NCBI GenBank assembly: GCA_017425725.1
Contig: JAFOXU010000075.1
Span: 1 to 11,247 of the forward strand
Direction of reading: 5' to 3'
From: Alphaproteobacteria bacterium
GTDB taxonomy: Bacteria; Pseudomonadota; Alphaproteobacteria; Rs-D84
DNA length: 11,247 nucleotides
In this document: positions 1 through 6,967 of the stretch, piece by piece
Layout: the number at the start of each line of letters is the position of its first letter
Numbering within the stretch: position 1 is the stretch's first letter
The notes under the pieces: model-generated
Told to the model about the DNA's origin: nothing
Databases searched by the model: none
Seen by the model: the letters and a program-made list of their open reading frames with translations, nothing else
Translations under genes and position numbers: made by a program

Positions 1-84
1 GGCACAATAATCGTTAGTGGCGGTAAATCAAAGAAAGAAGATAAAAAAGAAGACAAGAAAGAAGAAAAAAAGGAAGGTAAATAG
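1..84 (+). CDS. C-terminal tail of an upstream gene (partial)
   Basis: Frame 1 is open from the window edge to a TAG at 82-84. The 27 visible residues begin with a short hydrophobic/Gly stretch and become an almost pure Lys/Glu/Asp tail (KKEDKKEDKKEEKK). The G of its stop codon is the first base of the next gene's GTG start, so the two are translationally coupled. The next two genes are VirB6/TrbL-like and also end in short basic tails, so this may be another component of the same type IV secretion block. Too little is visible to name a family. The reading frame is clear; identity is unknown. Confidence 0.6.
   Translation, partial: GTIIVSGGKSKKEDKKEDKKEEKKEGK
71..77 (+). promoter_or_regulatory. 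Ribosome binding site for the GTG start at 84
   Basis: AGGAAGG lies 6 nt before a GTG that overlaps the preceding TAG. It supports GTG at 84 as the true start despite the non-ATG codon, and it sits inside the coding sequence for the upstream gene's Lys/Glu tail. Confidence 0.65.
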
Positions 85-1568
85 TGCTAAAAGCAAAACT
101 GATTTTGCTGGCTGTTAAAATCGTAATGTGGATAACCGCATTGGGGGTTGGTATATGGTATTTATCTTCATCGTTATCTGGTGGCTCTTTGACGTATACC
201 AGTACAGACAGATTTTTGCAGAACATAGGGGTAGAAAATGGTGATATTACAGGCGCCAATGGGTGTTTTTTATGTCGCTATGTTTCTGATTTGTTTGACG
301 TCTTGGGCAATGCCACAGGGCAGTTTTGGACCGCAATGCTGGATTCTTTGTGGGTTATAATGGTGATTGGTTTTGGTGCGTTTTTATTTATTCATGCAAT
401 ACAGCATATTTATAACGCAGCAAAAGAAACATCCAAGGGCGATACAAGCGAAAAGAAATTAGAATTTAAATCTTGGTTTGACAAGGTCTGGAAGCAGGGC
501 TTGCGAATAATGTTTGTTGGTGTTTTAATCGGTGGAATTGGTACGCATAAGATCGATTCTTTACGTATTATATCTGATGTAACTATTACACCTGTAATGT
601 ATTTTGGGGCAGAACTGTCCATGGCTGCAAGCGGTATAAACAGTGCTGCAGACTGTTATGTAGAACCAAGCACAACACCAACACGTCCGTTAACAGAAGA
701 AGAACAAGAAGCAGAAAAAACAAAGAAAATATTAGAACCAGTACTTCGTCCGTTTATGTGTGTTATTGGTAATATAAACAGTGTTATGTTGGCTGGTGCA
801 TCAGGTGGTTTTTCGTTAATGAATTATGCCTGGATGGGTTTAGGTGGTGGTGTGATGACCTGGGTTGCTGGATTGGCCGTGGTATTAATGTTTTTATGGA
901 TTGGCTTTAATTTGTTTTTTCAAATTTTATCAGTTGTGTTCAAGTTAATATTCCTGATAATCTTTATGCCACTGTTATTGGCAGCAGCTGCATTTGAACA
1001 GACATGGGGACCTGCCAAGGGATTGCTGGGAAAAGGGGTTGACATGTTGGTGTCCAGTGCTGTTCGGATTGTTGCAATTACGTTAAAAGTGTTGGTTATT
1101 TACACAACTGTATCATATGCGGCAGATTCTTATTTCCCGGGCCCCACAGATAATTATAGTGCAATTTTACCACCGCTGATGGGGCAGACCCCAACAAATC
1201 CTGATTTGCCGACAGGAATAGTTATGAATGTGTTTAAGGACTGTGAAAGTGTTTCGTTAGAGAATAATGAAATTAATAAAGATAAGTTCAAAGAATGTTT
1301 TATCAATAAAAAAAATGAATTAGAACAAGAATACCCTGGTTATGACTTTTTTGGATTTATGAAAGACGGTTGGGATTTCCTGTTGCTGATGACGTGTTTG
1401 TTCTTGCTGTATAATTATGCAATCAGTCCAAAAATTGATAAATTACTGGGCAAGGATTCGTCTGAAATGTTTGATATTGGCGCATGGATCAAAGATTTTG
1501 GTGGGGTTCTTTGGAATATACCATTAAAAATAACAGACAAGATAACAAGTGCGGTGGGCAAGAAATGA
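84..1568 (+). CDS. VirB6/TrbL-like type IV secretion membrane protein
   Basis: 494 residues from GTG. This is a polytopic inner-membrane protein of the kind that forms the base channel of type IV secretion systems. There is an N-terminal hydrophobic helix (about 5-27) and a second strong segment (about 88-108). A shorter segment lies at about 142-155. The hydrophobic core is at about 250-345 and includes a Phe/Leu/Ile-rich run ending in MPLLLAAAAFEQTWG. A last helix (about 431-446) precedes a cytoplasmic tail ending in Lys-Lys. A CxxC pair (C61, C64) and further cysteines (C191, C226, C387, C405) sit in loops that would be periplasmic if the topology follows VirB6. The central hydrophobic block with a conserved Trp and Pro resembles the TrbL/VirB6 domain. 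Its stop overlaps the next ATG as ATGA. The family call rests on topology and general similarity; a different T4SS or conjugation membrane protein is possible. Confidence 0.6.
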   Translation: MLKAKLILLAVKIVMWITALGVGIWYLSSSLSGGSLTYTSTDRFLQNIGVENGDITGANGCFLCRYVSDLFDVLGNATGQFWTAMLDSLWVIMVIGFGAFLFIHAIQHIYNAAKETSKGDTSEKKLEFKSWFDKVWKQGLRIMFVGVLIGGIGTHKIDSLRIISDVTITPVMYFGAELSMAASGINSAADCYVEPSTTPTRPLTEEEQEAEKTKKILEPVLRPFMCVIGNINSVMLAGASGGFSLMNYAWMGLGGGVMTWVAGLAVVLMFLWIGFNLFFQILSVVFKLIFLIIFMPLLLAAAAFEQTWGPAKGLLGKGVDMLVSSAVRIVAITLKVLVIYTTVSYAADSYFPGPTDNYSAILPPLMGQTPTNPDLPTGIVMNVFKDCESVSLENNEINKDKFKECFINKKNELEQEYPGYDFFGFMKDGWDFLLLMTCLFLLYNYAISPKIDKLLGKDSSEMFDIGAWIKDFGGVLWNIPLKITDKITSAVGKK

Positions 1569-2977
1569 TAAAATGTATTCGTAAATTTTTATCGCTGATT
1601 ATGGTTGCTGTGGTTGTAGTTGGTATTTGCACATCCGGTTTTGCAGCAATATCTAATCTGCAAAGCGCAGCCACCACGGTTGCTGAACAAGCACTGGGTA
1701 TGCCCGATATTGGTGATAATGGTACGTGGGCAACCGAGAATAACAGAAATTTAATTTTAAACAACATAAGACAAGATGTGGAAAAATTTTCTGGTACTGA
1801 ACAAAATCAATCCACTGAACCTTATAAATGTGATAATACATATGTCCCAGTAGAAGCAAAAGTTGGTCTGTCTTTTATGAATGCTTTTTCCCATGTGGCA
1901 AAAATTTTAGATAACTCATTGGTGCGTTTCACAATTTTGTTTATTGTAATTATGTATGGTTTATGGATTCTTTTTGAAGCCTATACACTAATCATTGGTC
2001 AGAATACGGTAAAAGAAAAAGTCTTTGAAATGGCAAAAGTTGGGGCCAAGGTTGCAATATGGGTTGTCGTATTATCAGTTGGACCTGCTAAAATGTTTTT
2101 ATGGGTTACGTCGATAATAATGGAAATTGGCACAATGTTCGCAAATGTTGTATTAGAAGCAACAACGGAAATTGCGGGTTTAAATTCAGAAACATTATGT
2201 AACACATGTGATGCGATTAAAGAATATGCGGTAAAAAATATTCCAGGTGATAACATATTTGTCGCAGCACGAGAATACATAATCGATGATCAAGAACGTG
2301 TAAAATCTGCCGCACATGATGCAGCAAATATCATGTGTGTGCCGACCGTATTGTCTGGATTTTGTATGTATGCAATTAAACTTGGATGGGCATGGATATT
2401 GGGTAGTATTGGCGAGAGCTTGTTTGGTTTTTTATGTGGATGTGCATGTGTTGTTGGGTTTATTTATTTGGCATGGAAATTTGCATTTATTGCATTCGGT
2501 GTGATTGCAGATTTGTTCCTGGGGATAATAATGTTGCCATTTACTGCGGTTGCAGAAACAGTTAACAAAACAACGTGCAAGGGTATCGCAGGAAACATGT
2601 ATAATGGGTTTACCAAATTGTTTTCTGCAGAGTCGTTAAATGCACAAATTGGACGTTTTGTAAATGTGGCGTTACATTATGTGGTCTTATCAATGATTAT
2701 TGCCATATGCGCCGCATTGTTATCTGGTATTCTGGATATGAGTCCTGAAAACATTGTTCCACGATTTAACGATGGGCTAGATAACAATTTCGTAGAAATT
2801 GCGTTGATTTCTGCGTTGGTATGGTGGTTGGCCAAGAATGCAACAAAATTTGCAGATGAAATGGGTGGCAAGATTTCATATGATATGGGTACAACTTTGC
2901 AAAATGACGCAAAAACATTATGGTCTAAAACCAAAAGTGGTGCAAAAACGGTATATAAAATTATCAGGAAAAAGTAA
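1565..2977 (+). CDS. Second VirB6/TrbL-like membrane protein with signal peptide
   Basis: 470 residues. The frame is open further upstream, but ATG at 1565 is preferred: it forms an ATGA overlap with the preceding stop and begins a typical signal sequence (MIKCIRKF, then a Val/Ile-rich core, cleavage probable after GFA at about residue 27). Membrane segments are at about 120-145, 160-185, 270-325 and 365-390, with a weaker one at about 408-423. A CxxC (C212, C215), a Cys-rich CGCAC at 291-295 and C89, C258 and C267 parallel the loop cysteines of the preceding protein. The C-terminus is basic. Tandem VirB6-like paralogues are known in Rickettsiales and relatives, so this pair is probably part of a T4SS. 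No obvious terminator follows before lptF, so readthrough is possible. Confident as a secreted/polytopic membrane protein, moderately so as VirB6-like. Confidence 0.58.
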   Translation: MIKCIRKFLSLIMVAVVVVGICTSGFAAISNLQSAATTVAEQALGMPDIGDNGTWATENNRNLILNNIRQDVEKFSGTEQNQSTEPYKCDNTYVPVEAKVGLSFMNAFSHVAKILDNSLVRFTILFIVIMYGLWILFEAYTLIIGQNTVKEKVFEMAKVGAKVAIWVVVLSVGPAKMFLWVTSIIMEIGTMFANVVLEATTEIAGLNSETLCNTCDAIKEYAVKNIPGDNIFVAAREYIIDDQERVKSAAHDAANIMCVPTVLSGFCMYAIKLGWAWILGSIGESLFGFLCGCACVVGFIYLAWKFAFIAFGVIADLFLGIIMLPFTAVAETVNKTTCKGIAGNMYNGFTKLFSAESLNAQIGRFVNVALHYVVLSMIIAICAALLSGILDMSPENIVPRFNDGLDNNFVEIALISALVWWLAKNATKFADEMGGKISYDMGTTLQNDAKTLWSKTKSGAKTVYKIIRKK

Positions 2978-3012
2978 GTCAGGTTATACTTAACATCATT
3001 TGTATCTATGCC

Positions 3013-3041
3013 TTGAAAACTGGAAAGTTATATTTTATACT
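3013..3041 (+). promoter_or_regulatory. Predicted sigma70-type promoter of the lptF operon
   Basis: TTGAAA (3013-3018) and TATACT (3036-3041) are separated by exactly 17 bp, close to the housekeeping consensus. The start of transcription would fall near 3047-3049, only 2-4 nt before the lptF ATG at 3051. The promoter lies in the 73-bp gap after the secretion block and gives the envelope genes their own transcription. It is predicted from sequence alone. Confidence 0.6.
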
Positions 3042-3049
3042 TTGTATAA
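3035..3049. promoter_or_regulatory. Perfect palindrome over the lptF -10/start region (possible operator)
   Basis: TTATAC-TTT-GTATAA is a perfect 6+3+6 inverted repeat that covers the predicted -10 element and start point and ends one base before the ATG. A half-site match (TTATACT) also occurs at 2984-2990, 51 bp upstream. The placement would suit a repressor site. A+T-rich -10 regions form short palindromes by chance, so this is tentative. Confidence 0.35.
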
Positions 3050-3050
3050 C

Positions 3051-4109
3051 ATGAAAATTCTAAACCGGTATTTTTTGCGTCAATTGGTCGCTATTTTTAT
3101 CATGCTGTTATTGATTTTAACAGGTCTGGCATGGATGATGCAGATTATGTCCATGATGAAGTTTTTGTTAAAATACGGTGTTGAACTGGACAGTTTTCTG
3201 GGGTTGACATCATTGATGATACCGTTTATTGCGTCGATTGTAATTCCGTTTGTATGTTTTATTGCGGTTATCTTTGTTTATAATAAATTAATATCTGATA
3301 ATGAAATTACGGTAATGGCTGCGTCTGGATTGTCGCCATATCAAATTGCCAAGCCTGCATTAAAATTAGGGGCTGTGTTAACAATTTTAAATTTATTGTT
3401 AAACATATGGATTGTTCCGCAAAGTCAGTCTTTGTTTTACGATATGCAATGGAATATGAAATATGGTATGGCGCATATGAAATTACAAGAAAGTGCCTTT
3501 ACAGAAATTTCCGAAGGGTTGGTTGTATATGTGGAACAGGTGTCTGACCATGACTTAAATCAAATAATGTTATCAGACATGCGTAATAAAAATTCTTCAA
3601 ATACTATATTTGCAGAAACAGGTAAATTGGTTACAACTGCACGTGGGTTGTCATTGGTAATGAAAAATGGCGCATTGCAATTCAGTGGTAATCAAACAGT
3701 TACTGGAACTTTTGACACATTTGATATGGATTTAAATATCGTTGAAAAAAGTGCTGGTAATTCTTTCCGTGTTCGTCGTATTCCAACAATGGAATTGTTG
3801 CGTGTTGCGTTTGATGCAGAAACACAAAAAAAACACAAAATGGTGTTAACAGAAATGTGTAACCGCTTTTTAACACCATTGATGAATTTGGTTCTGGCTG
3901 CGTTATGTGCTGCGATTTTATTGCGGTCCAGTTTATTGCGTCGTCGTGCCAGTTTGGCACCAGCTGTGGCTGTTGCATCAATGGCGGCTGTTATGGGGAT
4001 TTATATGTCGTTATCAAATATGATTGGCAGTTTAACAGGATTTGGCCTGCTGACAATTGGAATTGGTGTGTTTTTTGTTGCTATATTGATGGTGTTGGCA
4101 AAGAAATGA
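3051..4109 (+). CDS. lptF: LPS export permease, LptF/LptG family (most like LptF)
   Basis: 352 residues. LptF and LptG form the membrane part of the LptB2FG ABC transporter, which extracts LPS from the inner membrane and passes it to LptC/LptA. The start at 3051 gives the classic MKILNRYFLRQ opening, whereas an upstream in-frame TTG at 3000 would add 17 poorly matching residues. Membrane helices lie at about 12-36, 50-78 and 103-122, then a periplasmic beta-jellyroll region (about 130-260), then C-terminal helices at about 272-292, 302-325 and 330-350. The stretch KLQESAFTEISEGLVVYVEQ (144-163), followed by a D-x-R element and IFAETGKLV, fits LptF better than LptG, as does LISDNEITVMAASG (80-93). 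The stop overlaps the lptD start (ATGA). No Shine-Dalgarno is visible, consistent with near-leaderless initiation. In many proteobacteria lptG follows lptF; here it does not. Confidence 0.87.
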   Translation: MKILNRYFLRQLVAIFIMLLLILTGLAWMMQIMSMMKFLLKYGVELDSFLGLTSLMIPFIASIVIPFVCFIAVIFVYNKLISDNEITVMAASGLSPYQIAKPALKLGAVLTILNLLLNIWIVPQSQSLFYDMQWNMKYGMAHMKLQESAFTEISEGLVVYVEQVSDHDLNQIMLSDMRNKNSSNTIFAETGKLVTTARGLSLVMKNGALQFSGNQTVTGTFDTFDMDLNIVEKSAGNSFRVRRIPTMELLRVAFDAETQKKHKMVLTEMCNRFLTPLMNLVLAALCAAILLRSSLLRRRASLAPAVAVASMAAVMGIYMSLSNMIGSLTGFGLLTIGIGVFFVAILMVLAKK

Positions 4110-6121
4110 AAAAGATATATTCATTTTTAATGTTTGTATGTGTTTTTAATGCATCTTGTTATGCACTGTCTGTTAATACCGAAGAACCACGCCTGATTGT
4201 TGCAGACAAAATTGAATATAATGCCAAATCAGAAGAAATAAAAACGGTTGGAAATACTGAAATTACGAACAAGTCTGGACAACGTATGACGTTAACAGAT
4301 TCTTATATTTCGCAACAGTCCGGTGGTCTGATGGGCAGCGATATACAAATTTGGTTGGGACAACATGTGTATGTTGAATCAGACAGTGTTAATCGTACCG
4401 GCGATTTAACAATTGCGCATGAAGCGACCTTTACTGCGTGTGCGAATTGCGATTCGTATGGCGATGCATGGGATGTATGGGCCAGTAAAATTGTTCATAA
4501 TTCCGAAACTCGTATGTTGTCTTTTTACAATCCTGTATTTTATGCGTATGAATTACCTATATTTTGGGCGCCATATATGTCAATGCCAGATCCGGGTGTA
4601 AAGTATAAAACAGGATTGTTGATGCCTGATATGGGGTCTACGAATAAAATGGGTACACAGATAAATATCCCAGTGTATTTGTCTTTATCAGAAACGCACG
4701 ATATGACATTTACATTCAGTTATTTAACCCAAGAAAATCCATTGTTTCAATTAGAACATCGTCTGAATGCATCTCATTCTGAATTTCGTACATCTGGTTC
4801 TTTTACACATAACAAAGAAGGGGAAAATCGTTGGCACATCTTTAATGACGACATCATAGAATTGGGCGACAACGCACGTGCAACGATATTTTTGGAACGT
4901 ACATCAGATAAAACATATTTACAAAAATATGGCTTTTACAGCGCACAACCATACCTTGATTCTGGCGCCAAGTTAGAGGTTTTTGGCCAAAGTAGTTATG
5001 CTGTTGCAGATATGCACGTGTTCCAGGAATTACGTGATGTGTCTGGTAATTATTCTGCGCCAGATGGTAATATCTTGCCAAACATTCGTGCAGTACATCA
5101 AACAGCGCCACTGTTTGGTGAAACGTACGCAACGTTCGGTGCAGACGTTTTAGGAATATCTGGCGATGGTTTTTCTTCACAACGTATGATTGGCGATATT
5201 CGATTAACCAGCCCATGGACATTATGGGGTGGAAACAGATTAACTGCCAGTTTATCAACCCGTTATGATTTATATAATTTTGGCACCACAGAAATGATAG
5301 ACGGCACAACGTATTCCGGCCCAAAAAAACGATTTTTACCAAGTGGATATTTGGAATGGGGATTGCCATTATTTAAACCAACCAGTAATTGGACACAGAT
5401 ACTGGAACCACGTGTCCGTATAACATTTATGCGTAATTTACAAGACGATGAATTTGCATTAGATAATGATTCTGCAGGAACAATTTTAACAGACACAACA
5501 CTGTTTTCAGACAATCGTTTTTCTGGGTATGATTTATGGGAAAATGGCACATATGCGGATTATGGTGTTCGTTGGTCTGCATACAGTGAATCTGGCCATG
5601 ATATGGAAATCTTTTTAGGGCAATCATATGATTTTACAGACAAAGAATCTGTTGATTTAAACAGTGGGTTCAGCGATGGGTTATCAGACTATGTCGGACG
5701 CATTAGTTATAAAAATTCCAAGTGGTTAAATCTGGCATCCAGATTCCGCCTGTCCCAAGACAATTTGGCATTACGTCATATGGAAACATCTGCGCATATC
5801 GGTAAAAATGGAACGTTTTTAAATATTGGGCATATATGGTCTGATAATATGGGTGATGCATTCTTGCGTGCAGGCGATGTTAACGAGGCTGTTGTTGGTG
5901 CAGGTATTCAATTATCAAATCGTTGGGCATTGCGCTGGAATGCTATTTATAATATGGATATTGGTTCATTCCAAAGCCATACAGGCGGTGTTTTCTATAA
6001 CCATCCATGTTATTATATGTCGCTTCAATATCGTCGTGATAATGCGATAAAACAAGACTATGTTGGAACAACAACATTCCAGTTCAAGATTGGTATGGCA
6101 ATCGATGGTGTGCAATATTAA
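4106..6121 (+). CDS. lptD: LPS-assembly outer-membrane protein LptD
   Basis: 671 residues. LptD is the outer-membrane beta-barrel that, with the lipoprotein LptE, inserts LPS into the outer leaflet. The start at 4106 forms an ATGA overlap with lptF and begins a signal peptide (MKKIYSFLMF, cleavage probable after SCYA at residue 20); the longer open frame upstream is out-of-frame lptF sequence. Residues about 28-105 form the LptA/OstA-like jellyroll (IVADKIEYNAKS, then TVGNTEITNKSG). The diagnostic block follows: ACANC (111-115), WDVWASKIVHN, and FYAYELPIFWAPYMSMPDP with KTGLLMPD (145-175). The rest, about 180-671, is rich in alternating aromatic strands expected of the 26-stranded barrel. The mature protein has only three cysteines (C112, C115, C635), so at most one interdomain disulfide is available, against two in E. 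coli. It is somewhat shorter than E. coli LptD (784 residues). Adjacent lptF and surA-like genes strongly support the call. Confidence 0.92.
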   Translation: MKKIYSFLMFVCVFNASCYALSVNTEEPRLIVADKIEYNAKSEEIKTVGNTEITNKSGQRMTLTDSYISQQSGGLMGSDIQIWLGQHVYVESDSVNRTGDLTIAHEATFTACANCDSYGDAWDVWASKIVHNSETRMLSFYNPVFYAYELPIFWAPYMSMPDPGVKYKTGLLMPDMGSTNKMGTQINIPVYLSLSETHDMTFTFSYLTQENPLFQLEHRLNASHSEFRTSGSFTHNKEGENRWHIFNDDIIELGDNARATIFLERTSDKTYLQKYGFYSAQPYLDSGAKLEVFGQSSYAVADMHVFQELRDVSGNYSAPDGNILPNIRAVHQTAPLFGETYATFGADVLGISGDGFSSQRMIGDIRLTSPWTLWGGNRLTASLSTRYDLYNFGTTEMIDGTTYSGPKKRFLPSGYLEWGLPLFKPTSNWTQILEPRVRITFMRNLQDDEFALDNDSAGTILTDTTLFSDNRFSGYDLWENGTYADYGVRWSAYSESGHDMEIFLGQSYDFTDKESVDLNSGFSDGLSDYVGRISYKNSKWLNLASRFRLSQDNLALRHMETSAHIGKNGTFLNIGHIWSDNMGDAFLRAGDVNEAVVGAGIQLSNRWALRWNAIYNMDIGSFQSHTGGVFYNHPCYYMSLQYRRDNAIKQDYVGTTTFQFKIGMAIDGVQY

Positions 6122-6139
6122 GAAAAGTAAGGAAAGAAA

Positions 6140-6967
6140 ATGAAAAAGTTTAAGTTTTTGTCTGCGTTCTTGTTAGCGATGTTTGTATTGCCGGTGCATG
6201 GTGCATCTGTTGTGGCTAATGTAAATGGTACGCCGATTACAGATGCTGATATAACGGCACGAACAAAATTAATGGCATTACAAGGTAACACATCAACAGA
6301 TAATCGTCGTGTCGCATTGCAAAATATTATCGATGACAGTGTAAAAATTTCATATGCATCAAACTTTAACGTCGTTCCAGATGATAAAACAGTTGATAAA
6401 GAATTTAAGAAAATGAAACTGGAAAATTTAAGTGCGCTTGAAACCCAGATGGCAAAAAATGCACTGCGTGCAGAAATCGCATGGCAGATTGTTGTTGGTC
6501 GCACAATTTTGCCAACAGTTGATGTTACAGACGATGATATAAATGCAGAAAAAGTAAATCTGGCACGTGAACATGGTTTACCACTAGAGGTTACAATTAT
6601 ACGTCTGACAGATATCCCTGCAGATGTTGCGAAACATTTATCAAAACCAAAATCATGTGATGATGCAATGGAAATCGCAGAAAATTTAGGGGGCATTCCA
6701 CAACGTTTTACCGCCAAACAATATGAATTATCTGCTGATATTCGTGAACGTACTGCGGCATTACCAAAATTAACGTGGTCACCATTACAAGATAACAGCG
6801 TTTTGTTGGTATGTGACACCAAGAAAACCAGCGAATATAAAAACCTTGATACGGTTATTAAACAAAATGCACAGTATAAACAGGCGATGTTCTTGGCAGA
6901 TCAGCAATTAAAGCAACTACGTCGTCGTGCAGTAATTGTAATAAATGATGACAGATATAAATTATGA
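6140..6967 (+). CDS. SurA-like periplasmic chaperone, short form
   Basis: 275 residues with a good Shine-Dalgarno (AAGGA, 6129-6133). The signal peptide (MKKFKFLSAFLLAMFVLPVHG) is probably cleaved near residue 21. The mature N-terminus, SVVANVNGTPITDADITAR, is the typical opening of SurA/parvulin-type chaperones. It is followed by a helical region to about 125 (RRVALQNIIDDSVKISYA). Residues about 147-228 look like a single decayed parvulin-type domain: LEVTIIRLTDIP, a short helix, GGIPQRF and a VLLV strand. I do not recognise a confident set of prolyl isomerase catalytic residues. E. coli SurA has 428 residues and two isomerase domains. SurA helps outer-membrane proteins, including LptD, reach the barrel-assembly machinery, so its place 18 bp after lptD fits. 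It ends in an ATGA overlap with rlmN. Most likely a chaperone without strong isomerase activity. Confidence 0.75.
   Translation: MKKFKFLSAFLLAMFVLPVHGASVVANVNGTPITDADITARTKLMALQGNTSTDNRRVALQNIIDDSVKISYASNFNVVPDDKTVDKEFKKMKLENLSALETQMAKNALRAEIAWQIVVGRTILPTVDVTDDDINAEKVNLAREHGLPLEVTIIRLTDIPADVAKHLSKPKSCDDAMEIAENLGGIPQRFTAKQYELSADIRERTAALPKLTWSPLQDNSVLLVCDTKKTSEYKNLDTVIKQNAQYKQAMFLADQQLKQLRRRAVIVINDDRYKL

Noticed and set aside
1484..1564. N-terminal extension of the second VirB6-like protein
   Set aside because: It lies inside the preceding gene, and the signal peptide begins at the ATG at 1565.
3905..4105. N-terminal extension of the lptD reading frame
   Set aside because: The frame is open upstream, but this stretch is lptF coding sequence in another phase; the ATGA overlap and signal peptide at 4106 define the start.
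6118..6822. 234-residue minus-strand open frame opposite the surA-like gene
   Set aside because: It is Ser/Phe-rich, has no ribosome binding site, and is an antisense shadow of a well-supported gene.
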